This document shows positions 25,817 through 37,200 of a stretch of DNA of 64,000 bases, piece by piece. This stretch comes from Cardiocondyla obscurior (Eukaryota; Arthropoda; Insecta; Hymenoptera; Formicidae). The first letter of the stretch is position 1; each line of letters starts with the position of its first letter. The stretch spans positions 2,029,501-2,093,500 of the forward strand of contig NC_091866.1 in NCBI RefSeq assembly GCF_019399895.1, written 5' to 3'. The position numbers were made by a program, and so were the translations under genes. The notes below the pieces were generated by a model that was given only the letters and a program-made list of their open reading frames with translations, did no database searches and was not told the DNA's origin.

Positions 25817-28800
25817 AATGGAATTGAAAATATCATACGAATATATCCGCGCGCGATAAAAACGACATTTCGGCTTTAATATCCGGTCCTCCAGCCGTGT
25901 CAATTACACGTCTTTATTCTTTTCGGGGTTGGATATGTCGAGCTACGTCGCGAATAAATGAAGATAATCAACTGCGCGAAGGGCGCGACGTACCCTCTGC
26001 ACAGCGTGGCACTTTTAACTTCGACGGTTCGCAAGGTATCCGCAGTGAAAATCCACCGGCGGCATTTCAGCGTAGAATTAGAGCGTAAGAGAGCGGATAC
26101 GTCGGTGCACGCGCGAGCACTATCGATCATCGGGGCCGACCGTGCCTCTCGGGCACGTACAGGATTCGCCGAAAGTGTTTTAGAAAGCGTTCTTTCGGCG
26201 GTGACGTTAAACGAGGGGGGATCGACCTTACGTCGTATTTGACCTGGCGGATGGGGGCGAGAGCTCGCTTTAAAATTCGACCGGGCGCATGGCGGCCACC
26301 GGATGAGAATCTGTTTGTCGAGAGGATGAACCGACGTCGCCGTCGCTCCGCTGGAAACACTATAACTCCCGGCATGACGCCCTGACGTGATCCGTCTGTA
26401 TGATGAGTTGCGAGAACCGTTGGCGGTGATAAACGTGTAGCGGCGGCTTGTCGTAACTTTTTGACTTATGACAAAACGGAAAAGGGGGACAGAGGGAGAC
26501 GGGACCCTGTTGCCATTTCAGCAAATTTTGATCCGTCCTGGAATTAATCACCACCGGCGGTAAATAAGCCCGACCAAATTTATCGTTCGGGACGTGGGGA
26601 AAAGGCGGAGGGGGAGGGGGCGGGATATTAACGCGTGCGGAATACGCTTTGATGCACGTGTAAATGTGCATTATAGGTATTGCGAATCAACGAGGCCAAT
26701 CATTAAGCATGACAGAACTAATTAACGGTAGATACACCGACTCACTATTATCGAATAGAAATAATTCGTTGTTTTGTTCGTTGATTGACAATAACATATA
26801 ATCCCGAATAAAATCGCTTAATCGTAATGGACAGGGAAAATATCCCCCCGTAGATGGTATTCGCCGAAACTTGGGGGAGTGTGGAGAATAAAATAGGCAA
26901 CGCGGGCGAGAAAGGATGAAACTTATAAACTGAGAGGCTTTCGTAGCGAAAAAATTCAATCAGGCAGATGAATTTTACGCGCAGGAGAGATTCGATTACG
27001 GAAATATCTTCGCAAGCAAAGAGCAAAATTTAAAGCTCGTTCGGAATGTATGGAAATTCTTTTTTCGCGTAACGTGACCGCGAATTGTTTAAAACGGAGA
27101 AATTATCGTGAAACAACTTTGTTAATTGAGTAATTAATGTTATTGCTGTAAGCGAGAGCGCGAGGCACTTATCTGTGACCGTGTAACGTTACGCTCCGCG
27201 TGGCAAATCCCGATGTATTTTTCGCGTCGGCGAAGAGAATCGCGTCGGCATTAAATACTCGATCGCAATCGCATCGGAACGCGATTTCCCCGGCTATTTG
27301 GAACTCCGCGCTTCGTCGCGGCCGTTTATCTTTGGCCCGCTCGACAGCGACACCTAAAACGGAACATCTCGTGCGAATAGCAGTCGCATTCCTTTGTAGG
27401 CAACAACGACGCCCGCTTATGCATTCGAGAAGAGGAATCAACTGAATACCAAGTAAGGAAAGCCAATCGCCCGGTCATCCACATGCGAGATTCTAACGTT
27501 TCACTAAAAGCCAACCGCGAATTTCCTCGATTCACCTCGAGTAACCAGAGTAAAATGCTCGTCTTTGATGCGATCCGAGTGTGTGTGCGCGCCTCTGTGC
27601 GCAAATGATACGTCTTTAACCGGTAATTTATTGCAATCTAATAAACGTTTCGCGAGTTACGCTCTCTCATCCGCAAACGCATTAGCTTTGCCTGTATATT
27701 TTTTCCCCCCAATAAAAAAAAAAGTATCTCGACTCGTAACAAAACGCTACGAATAAATTTTTTTGTATCTCATTAATTACTCGTCTAATCAATTTCTATC
27801 GGTACACAGAAAGAATTGTAGAACTCACTGCGAGATATCATTATTAATTGCACCGCTTCATGTATATTCATCTACTTCAAACAGATTGAAGTAAATATTT
27901 CACGAAAGTCTTATATTAAGTGAATCTTGATTAACTTCCTCCAAGTTGCTAGTTGAAATTATACAGCAGAGGAAATCTGAATGGCGGCGCCGTTAAGATT
28001 ATCACGGCGATCTAGCGAGTCTTTCAAGCGGGTTCCCTCGGCCACACTTTGACATTATTAACACTTCCGTCGCTTACCGAGGACCGCGCTAATATCTTTC
28101 ATTCCAATGAAAAATCCCGCCGGCGGTAGTTAAGTTATCCGCCCTCTCCGCGTTGTTAACGCGGCGAAAAACTTTCCGGGGTGATAATTAACCGATCGAT
28201 CTTCACGTCGTGTGCAACAAGCGTCGAACTTTCGGCGATGACACGTCGAGTCTGCGACGGTAATCGAGAGCGGAAGCTGCGTAGGCCTCCGCCGGCGGAT
28301 TAAGAGTTCGCGAGCTTCTATCCGCGGTGACAATAGAGTCGCGTGTCAAAGAGCGAAGTTTGATCCGTTGCGGATCCGCGCGTCAAACTCGACTTGTCGC
28401 ATTTCGGGATTGTTGCGTCCCGACAGCCCCACTCGTTACGCGCACTGCTCCCGTCGCCGCTTTTTGACGGATTGGTTTTTTTTTTTTTTTCTTTCACCTC
28501 CCGTCCGTCATCCGGACTGTTTTCGCGTAGTAATGAGGCCGATACGTGTCGCTCTCGAGGGGGCTTCGACAGCGCCGAACGAGGGCGATGCTCGACAACG
28601 TATGTCGCGCGATCGTATTTGCGGATGACCGACGGGGGCGGCGAAGTAAGTGGCGATAAACGAGCCGCAGTGTTACCGATATGCAAACATCGAGCCATCG
28701 ACGGGCCGCACAGCCTCCGAAAGCGGCATCCGAAACTACCGTCAAAGAGAGAAGGTCCGCCTTTGATCCGTCGGTGTTAAAATATTCGCCATAAGCTGGC

Positions 28801-29365
28801 GTCCGGCGCAAATTCGGTCGTTTGCACGTCATAATTAAACGATAATAAACGAGAGCTACGTGACGGGACCGTGCAGCCTCCCGGAAACGCGCGTTTGATC
28901 GCGAATGGGTGAAATATCTTGTTCCGGAAAACAATGCAACTCTCGATCAAATATTCAGCGCAGAATCAGATACGTTTCAACGTGACGAAATTTCGTTAAT
29001 GCTGGCGCACTAAATCATTGAACGGCTTGTCCTTCAGCGTGTAAAAAAATATTTTAAGATACTTTTTTTCCCGAAAAATTATCCTACGGCTTTCTCGCCA
29101 GAAGCAGAGCGAGCTGTTCAAACGTTTTCCTTCGCCGTACGGTATTAGCTATAAGTCGACCTTACGAAACTAATTTCGTAAGAACATACAGAAGACTCCG
29201 GCGGAGTCGGTCGTGTAACTTTCACCCTCCTGAAAATTTCAAGCCAACTCGTTCCATAAAGCAAATAGCCGGGGAATGATCGGTGGGAATTGCGAGCGGC
29301 GAAAGCCCGGTCGGCCCCGCGGCAAATGCGATAAAATACAGCAACAAAATTCAACAACCACTTAC

Positions 29366-29489
29366 TGTCTTTCACGCAGAACGCGCCAATAATCCAGAGC
29401 GGAAAGAGCGGCACGACGAGCACGTTCAAGTGTCTCGCGTTCGCGTTGTACCGTAGACTCCTGCCGTCGCGCGGCCGAAAGTAAATCAT
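29366..29489 (-). CDS. putative first coding exon with hydrophobic N-terminus
   Basis: Reading leftward, an ATG at 29489 opens a frame of 41 codons plus one base that ends at 29366 in a strong donor, ACA|GTAAGT (GT complement at 29364-29365). The peptide starts MIYFRPRDG, is basic up to about residue 20, then has a hydrophobic segment at about residues 22-37 (LNVLVVPLFPLWIIGAF). This fits an uncleaved signal anchor or a long signal peptide, so the product could be secreted or membrane-bound. The frame stays open far upstream (to about 29924) without another ATG, so the start is a judgement. No domain is present and I do not recognise the family. A first exon carrying a secretion signal and followed by a very long intron is common in insect neuronal cell-surface genes, but that is only analogy. 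The next exon would lie to the left, and I could not identify it. Confidence 0.35.
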
Positions 29490-29591
29490 GATCGTTCCAC
29501 GTGACGCGGCACGATCATAGCAACACCGATCACCAGATAACGTCGTCGTCGTCGTCGCCGTACATCCACCCGCACTGTCTGAACGCACACT
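29486..29591 (-). promoter_or_regulatory. candidate initiator and leader with two uORFs
   Basis: TCAGTG on the minus strand (plus 29588-29593) resembles the arthropod initiator TCAGT and would place +1 at 29591. The leader from there to the ATG at 29489 holds two short ORFs. The first encodes 11 residues (MYGDDDDDVIW, 29530-29565). The second encodes 10 residues (29486-29518), and its TGA overlaps the main ATG as ATGA. Such an arrangement would be expected to damp or couple initiation at the main start. The initiator match is short and no TATA is present, so the TSS is an inference. Confidence 0.3.
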
Positions 29592-30680
29592 GATCCGACG
29601 ACCGGAGTCCTCCGTTCCTCCGCGTGACGCCTTACTCCAGCCCGGAGACGTCCGGACGGCGCGCTCGCCGGTTATCGCGCGCGCTGTGACGGCGCATCGC
29701 TCTCGAAATGCGTCCAGAAGCGGAAGATGAAACGCACGGACGGACCGAGCACCGAGAGCGTCGATTCCGCGACATGCGGCGTTGAAAAAGATCGCGCGCT
29801 GGACCGGACTTGGATTCGCGGCGGGCGATCTTCTCGCGGAGATCTCGGACCAAGCTGACCTCGCGATCGCGCGCGATTTCACCGCGGAATCACATCGTCG
29901 ACCCGTCGCGCACTTCGGTACCACTCTAATATCCTCTGTTCGTTACTTTTCCTTCCTCCCGGTCCCACACTCTGTCCATTCACATCGTTTTCTTCCCGCG
30001 ACTTCCACCGTCGTCTTCCCTTTCCGATTGCGTGTTTTTCCTTTTTCTTTCTATTCCGCGCTACCCTTACAAGTTTTCCGACCGATTCTTTTTCCGCTTC
30101 CCCGGAAGACCCTCGGCAACTTTCTCACCCCTTACGCGGGCGAACTTTCCTCTTTTTCTTCGGCCGGCGTTCACTCGCGTCCCCGATGACACGTTCGATC
30201 GGCACGTTCCAGCGCTTCGAGCACGGCGACGTGATGCGCGCCACTCACAGCGTCAGCGTGATTTCGCACTCCCTCCACGACTGTATCGGGCCGAGCCGTG
30301 TGCGGCCGCCGCACACCGCCGTTCACCTGCTGCGGCCACCGCTGGTGCCGCCACCGACGCGTCGTTTCCGCCGCCGCCGCCGCCACCAGTCGACGTCGAC
30401 GTCGCGGGGTCGTCGCCGGCGTCGTCGTCGCCGTCGCTACCACCACCAGCCGTCGCCGCCACCGCCGCCACCGACACCGTCGATCGAAAAGAGGCCCGTG
30501 TTGTACGCGCCCGCGCACACGCTTTACCTCGCATGCGTATTGAACGCGAGAGAACCGCTGTCTCTCTTTCCGCCTCCACGCCGCATCCGCACGCGTCGCC
30601 TCCTCTTCGTCACGGGAGAGTTCGTTACTGTCCTTCTTCTTCCTCTCGCTTTCTTCTAACGCGATTAATGCAGTCAATTT
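29490..30680. promoter_or_regulatory. CpG-rich island beside the 29.4 kb exon
   Basis: This is the most GC- and CpG-dense stretch of the window. It includes a core at about 30340-30480 built from CGC/GTC/CCG trinucleotides. Because stops are rare in such sequence, long ORFs appear on both strands and in several frames (275 codons at 30032-30859 plus, 157 at 30186-30659 plus, 168 at 30171-30677 minus). They overlap and are low in complexity (Pro, Ala, Arg runs), so I do not call any of them a gene. The position directly upstream of the minus-strand first exon suggests promoter or 5' leader DNA. A divergent plus-strand gene beginning at the ATG at 30186 cannot be excluded. Confidence 0.35.
29541..29557. 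repeat. (CGT)n trinucleotide repeat
   Basis: Five and a half CGT units. On the minus strand they are the GAC codons that give the Asp run in the first upstream ORF of the 29.4 kb exon. Confidence 0.8.
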
Positions 30681-33600
30681 TCTCCCCCTTCGCGCGCGCG
30701 CGCGACTCTCCCACGCTCGTGCGACAGAATCGAGATCACACGAGTTTGCCCCGATACGTCTTTTTTATTTTTATTTTATTTTTTATTTTATATTATACTT
30801 ATAACGCGTTTTATTGTATTAAAAAAAAAAATTCCCTCACTAAGTCGTTGTTCGGATAAGTTGACTTCGTTAAAATACCTCGCTGAATTCCATCGCGATG
30901 CTGAGAAGCGTTTCATCGCTTCTATATTGTTACATGTATATCACGTACTTGACAGATTTGTTTAAAAATGATAAAATACGCCAGCCCTTTCCGGCGTTTC
31001 CTTGTCTTCGAGAGCAATATCTTCTCCCGGGTCCAATCCGAAAGACGGATCTCGTATCGGGAAGTCGAATAATGCGGGAGGATAATAAATTCAAGCGAAA
31101 GGATAAAGTTTAGATTGATTCGAATGTGCGTGAAGTTGGGATATCGCGCTGAGATAAGAACGCTTAGCGGCAATTTATCCCAAAGAGGAATGGAACCTTT
31201 TATCGCTCTCGGACCTCGCAATCTGCCTGTTACCCTTTTTTTACGCAACGCGTAACGGAACGCTGGTTATTTATTCGGTCAGATTTTCCAAAATTAGAAT
31301 TTGTCGCAAAGGGGAGAGAAAGCGTCTCTCGATTCCGAGACGCGATCAATTGACGGATCATCGAATAAGTTTTTTAATTCGTAAACGCGACACACGCAGT
31401 CCCCAGATGGGCGCGCAATAATCTTTCATTTGCAAAGTGCAACAAGTGAGTTTTTAACTTCATGCAGCTTCCATACGGGCTTGCATAACATTCCATTTTT
31501 ATCTGTGTATTATTATTATTTTATTTTTTTTTTCCTCTTTGCTATACATAGCGATTTCCCCCTATGTTTTTCACTTATCTCTTCCGTCTTTTGCGTCGAC
31601 CTGTAATCGCACTCGATACGAACGTTACACTCTAATATAGAAGCAGTTTTCTAAAGGGGAGAAACCGTGTCGAAGCCTGCAGAGATAAAAGAAACCGGCA
31701 TCTTCGTTAATTCCGACCGTCTCCCCCTTCCTCCCACGCCTCCACGTCGCGATAAATGCGATTTACTTTTCCTCAGATGTGCACGTTGATTCTGTTTGTT
31801 ATCGTTTTCACGCGATATCAAAATTCTGCGACGCGCGGTTCTAATCGAGCGAAATGCAATATGCATACATTGCTCGAATACGAATTCCAGTACACCGTTA
31901 GATATTCCCTCTTGTTTGAAATATTTTTAGAGGAGTTAAAATATGAATTTATATTTTTACACATGTACGTGGAAAATTTCCCGATTTACTACACGGTCTA
32001 CGTGTTCCGAAAAACGTTACCGTGCAAGTTTATAAAATATTTAAGAATTTGAAGAAGAGCGAGAGTGTGTGCGTTACCCAGAGATTTATGCTGACTTTAA
32101 ATATTGAGGTATAGACGTATAAAAATAGAGAAACACAGCGAGAAAAGAACAATTTTTTTTTTAGGGGAGGGAGGGGACTAGCAAGAAGGAATATAATTTA
32201 AAAAAAAAGGGGGAGAAAAGAAAAATAGTTAAAAGTCGCATTTGAGGAGAAGTCTCGGATATAACTATTTTTCTCTTTCTCCTGCGGCACACAATTTTTT
32301 TTCCGCGCTTAATGCGTTCCCCTCTTTATTCGTTAATCCTTGCTCTTTCTCTCCTTTCCTCTCTTTTAAGATAATTCTCCTGTAACGTCGCCCGGAATTC
32401 CTGCGTACGGCAAGAAATTCGCGAAAAAGAAAGAGATACCGCGACTATACAAAGAGGCCTGGAATTTGTTACCGCCGAGGAATGCGCATATTTTCATTGC
32501 GTTTGTTTCAGTCTAAATATTAAATCGATTTTAGAAAAATATTCGAAGTATTACGCTTAAAAAAAAAAAAAAGAAAAGAAAGAAAAGAAAAAATAAAATA
32601 AAAAATAAAAAAATAACAAAGAATAATAGATTACTACAAATAAAATATAACAATACAAATAAAATGAATCCATTATTAAAAACGACGAGATTGCACGGCG
32701 AAAAAGTCGCCTGTCGAATACCGCTTAGAAAAGTCACGGGAATATCGAATAAATGAAAGGATTCAGGGTTATATTTCGAAGCTGTAATTGTTATACGTGT
32801 ATAACGCAAGCGGATCGATACGCAGTATCGCGCGGGGGAAAAAAAAAGAAAAGGGAAAATCTCATAGGGACGACTTCCTCTCTCTGTATACCGCTAAAAC
32901 TGCTCCGCCAAGAAATGATGCCCCATCGAATTCTTGGCAGCGCTTTATATCTGCCGGAAGCGGGCGATGAGGACCGTCGAGGTTGAAGAACGAAATTGGA
33001 CTTCCTACGTGCGAGGCGGCACGCAGAACGGGAGCGGTACTTTGTCACGGATGTGTTTCACATTCATTTACAGATACGCCCGCCTCGCATTCCGAATATT
33101 ACACCCCCGGTCCGCCACCGAACGGCTCTCGCGTTATTTGACACCTAAATATATGTGACGAATATAGGCGCCGGTAATTTAGGATCTTTTACGGTCGAAC
33201 GCGATCGCACGAAGCAGCACAATTTAGCCGAGTGCAAAATCCCCAGTGAGCGCTAAACCGCGCGATAAAGATATCTCAAATTAATTGCGGAAGAGATGTT
33301 CTCAAAGCGCTTCCTGTTTGTTTGCGAACAGTCATAGGCTACAACGGTTATTTGAATTCCGGAGACGGGCGGGAATATTCGGTATGCGGGCAAAACGTCT
33401 TAGATTCAATTTTTCGCAAATGGGTTCCTCGCGGTGGAGTGTAGAGAGAATCTTTCTATATAATACGGCATGAAAATTTGATGCGAAAGAAATTGAATTT
33501 AAGCTATAGTGCGCGCTGCGCCAAACGCATTTGTGTATGCGATATATTGCCCAGGGGAAAGCGTGCTGCTTCGACGAGCGATATTAACAAACGGCAGAAC

Positions 33601-33890
33601 TCGCTGGCACAGTTTTTCACGTGACCGACGAGTCGCGCGATTAATCGACGGCGAGGTAAAGGAACTGAGAGGAGAGGCACGCTTCTGTCGGCCGGGACAG
33701 GCCGAGGATTTTTTGACAATTTTTTCCCGCCGAAATTTACAACAACTCTCGATGCGTGTCGCTAATGGATTGGTGAAGGCTCGCGCGCGGCCAAGTACGC
33801 TTCAATTTGCGAAACTCCGCAGTTAATGGACCCGTGCCATCGCGCGAGCTATTAAATTCCGTCGCTCGCGAGCAGAAACGATACGCAACC

Positions 33891-33921
<31 letters not shown>
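33891..33921. repeat. (GA)n microsatellite
   Basis: GA dinucleotide repeat with one AAA interruption near its middle. Confidence 0.85.
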
Positions 33922-34230
33922 TTTTTGTTTACTGCGCGGATTAGCGCAGGGTTAGTAACCGGACTTTATTTCGCGCGTTCAACACCAACGCCGCGCCGCG
34001 CGCGCATTACCGCTTCGTACTGGTCCACGCACACTTATGTCGTCGACGCACTCATCCGATGACATTATTATCGAAAAGCGTTTTACCACCGGGAGAGCAC
34101 GTTCGCTCGCTTTTCGCAGATAAATGTTACGTGTGGCAGCTACGCTACCTGTGAGACCAAGGGAAAGCGCAGCACGAGAGAGCTCTCTACTCCGCCGTTA
34201 AGCGATAATAATAGGCGTTGCACATGTACT

Positions 34231-34267
34231 AGCAGAGATAGAGATAAAGAGAGAGAGCGAGCGGGAG
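34231..34267. repeat. imperfect GA/GATA tract
   Basis: Purine-rich tract of AGAGATA and GAGAGA units. It lies 300 bp downstream of the GA repeat at 33891. Confidence 0.7.
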
Positions 34268-37200
34268 AGATGCGAGAAGGTCGAGATACATATGCCGGCG
34301 AGATGCCCAGGAGGAAACAATGCATCCCGCTGTGCACGTCAATGAGACTTGCGGAATCTCGTTAGCGCTCTAAATCCTCCTTTTTTGAGATCGCGATACA
34401 TTTCTGGGCTCAAGACGTACCCTACGTGATACATTCGCGTACCGAGTTGGCATCCGGCGGTCGTAACGTCGCTCATAATGTCTTCGCTATTCAGGTAAAA
34501 CAAAGCGCGCGTCCCGAAAGAAAAAGATAGATAAAGAAAAAAAAATAAAAAGAAAAAAAAGTCTCGGATACGCGAGGAACTTTTTTTTTGCCGCCGCCGA
34601 AGACCATTATCGCATTGGAAATTCCGCTTTCTCCGCCGCGCAAAAATGATAATGTATCATTTCACCGTCTCGTTACACTGATTGGGGGGAAAAATAAAAA
34701 AAAAAGTGCGCGCCGCTTGTCCGTCCCGAAGTGTTCTTCCATTTGATAATAATGCTCACGTAGACGGTTCGACGTCGCACACTTCGACGGCAATTTCGCA
34801 AATCCGATGCGGGATTCGAACGCGCGAACGCGAGAAACGTGACGGTCCGCTCCGGCGAGAATGCGATCTAACGCTCTCCCTCGAAAATTCAAGAACGAGC
34901 CGATACGTAGGTACGCACGATCGGGCCGGGAATCGAAGATGGATCGCGGGAGTAATGGAAGCCGGGCCGAATAAAATTACAGCAAATATTGTACCGCCGG
35001 CCGGCTTCGTATGAGCGATCGGATAATCGATCTTGACGTTAACACCAAACCGGAATCTTTCGGTACGTGAGAAATTAGCGTGCTGCTCGGCGCCGACGCG
35101 TGAAGCGTCGATGATGCCGAAACGCCCCGGCATTTTCCGAAAATTTCCCTCGACCGTGAACGGCGCTCTCGACGATTCCGCCTTTATTTAATCTGGCAAT
35201 CATCATACATCACCCGCCGCGGAATTACGCCGCCGGCGTTGTTGCATTTATATTGCTCCTCCATCTTTCAGTCGTGCGTCGCCTCTTTTCATGTTTTGAA
35301 GGCGCGCCCCTCGGCGGATATTAAATTATGTTAAGCAAAACTAACAGATCTCGCGCAAAGAGAATCGCGTTTTCATTCTCCGTACAAGAAAGATTTTCTT
35401 TTTGCTTTGAAAGAAAAAGAAGAAAAAAAAAACGAAAAAAAAAGAATTTAATTAACCGATCGTGCCGCGACTGATATATCGCGAGTTGTCATTTTTTACC
35501 AGAATATTATCCATGCGGCGGCTACATTTCCGCTTCTTGTTGCTCGCCGGTGTACTTTTGATGCGGAAAAATTGCGCTTCGTTACATTTTGCGCGCGCGT
35601 TTTTTTCTGTTTTTTTTTTCGAGAAAGAGCGACGAATACTCTACCCGTAGCTGTCGCAACCGCTCGTTGTTCCACCTTTCGTCCGAGTTTTTAATTCTCC
35701 GCGGGTGAGTGTCTTCGTTTTGAAGACCACAATTTCTCACGGACGAATACACCCGTGGGTGCACTTCGCTTTCGCGTTCGGACGCGCGCTATTTCGCATC
35801 GCGCTTGAACGGCAACGTCAATCCGGACTGCCGAGCCAAGGGAATGAAACGGTAACTAGCTGGCATTCACTCCTCCCGGAAACAAGGCAGAGCAGGCACA
35901 ATCCGCTCGCCAGGCCGGCGTTCATTCATCCGTCACCGTTCGCGCCCGAGTTTTATCAAAATTCACGCACGGATAATAATACTTCATTATACTGAAAATA
36001 TTGCGCGCAAATGTTTGAATTATCGATCATTTTAGTACGCTAGAAGAGTAATAAAACGCGCCGCGGCTCGTTAAATTGGATCTCATCGAAGCGCCTCTAA
36101 CGGAGCGAACAAAGCGGCTAAATATTATTGAATGATGCGAAATCATTCATCGCGCGATATGCACCGTAATTCGATACCGTAAATGCGACTCGGTAGAGAA
36201 ATCGTTAATTTAAAATCGCGAAAAAGGAGCGGGCGAAAACAACCCGGGGGTGGAGACAAAGAAGAATAATCTCGGCACTTCCTAAATTGGGACGTATGAG
36301 TTCCATTTAATGGCTCCGCTCGGATCGTATCGGCGATAAAGCTGATAGCACTTTGAAAATTTTGTTACGCCCGCGATCGAGAAGGTCTATCGAATTTGCG
36401 CAATTGTAGGAGCGGAATTTTCTGCGTTGGAGGGGGCCGTATTATCGAGCGCAGGGTAACAACTGCCTGATACTGGGCACTAGGCCAATCACATTCCGTT
36501 AATGAAATGAAATTCAGTTTTGGCGGACGTGCGATCTTAATTCACTCGAACCGTCCCTCGTGCGAGGCTCAAGGGGGAAAAAAGAGAAAAAAAAAAGAAA
36601 AAAAAAAAGAACAAAACGCAACCTTTACGTGCACTTTTCACTAACTCTGCTTCGATAATGTTGAATAATATTCATCCCGGTGCAAAACAAACTACGAGAG
36701 TATTTTACGCCCCGTTCATTATTTCAAGAATAATTAATTAATTCGAGATCTTTTGATTTCATTATTCGTTTCATTCATTGACGTTACGAAACGTTGCGTT
36801 ATGTTTTTCTTTCGCGGTTGTTGAACGCCCGCGCCATTTGCTCAAACATTGTAATTCTTCTTGCAATTGTAATTGCTGCAATTTAATACTTATAATAATA
36901 ACGACCCTGTTTGACAAAAACGTTAATAACGTCAAGCCAATATCTCTCGGCCGAGCGATTTTCCTCATTAGTGATGAAGGGATTGACCTGTCCTTTTTGC
37001 CCTGTTCTAAGAAGAAACCTTTTCTATTTTATGAGGTAAAATACAATTTCGTCATCTCCTTTTGCGAGGACGATTTTTCGCTGCATTACAATAAAGTGCA
37101 GTGTATCAATACGATTTTCTAAAAGAGCTCTTACGAAAAAAAAAAAAAAGCGAATAAACAACGTCGGTGATTAAAAAAATTCAAATGTTAACTTGTAATA

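Larger units (their letters stand above)
19650..29100. other. non-genic stretch
   Basis: No supported gene. Contents seen are a 10-bp-arm inverted repeat at 20049-20074, a (TGGA)n tract at 21345-21364, a CT-rich patch near 21830-21870, (GA)n at 23067-23097, poly-T at 25791-25816, and small inverted repeats at 23871-23902 and 24208-24227. Several AT-rich ORFs (plus strand 21989-22672, minus strand 24228-24509) have protein-like composition but no supporting splice or start context. If the minus-strand first exon at 29.4 kb is real, this stretch would lie inside its first intron. Confidence 0.5.

Noticed and set aside
30032..30859. Longest ORF of the window, 275 codons, plus strand
   Set aside because: Low-complexity translation (Pro/Ala/Ser runs, then a Phe/Ile/Tyr tail from AT-rich DNA), no fitting ATG context, and competing long frames on both strands.
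34790..34840. tRNA-like B box (GTTCGAATCC on the minus strand)
   Set aside because: The flanking bases do not form the 5-bp T stem and no A box or anticodon arm is present.
34900..34990. Possible fourth copy of the 17-18 kb repeat (GGAAGC-GG-CC-AA)
   Set aside because: The match is short, needs gaps and does not include the 25-nt core.
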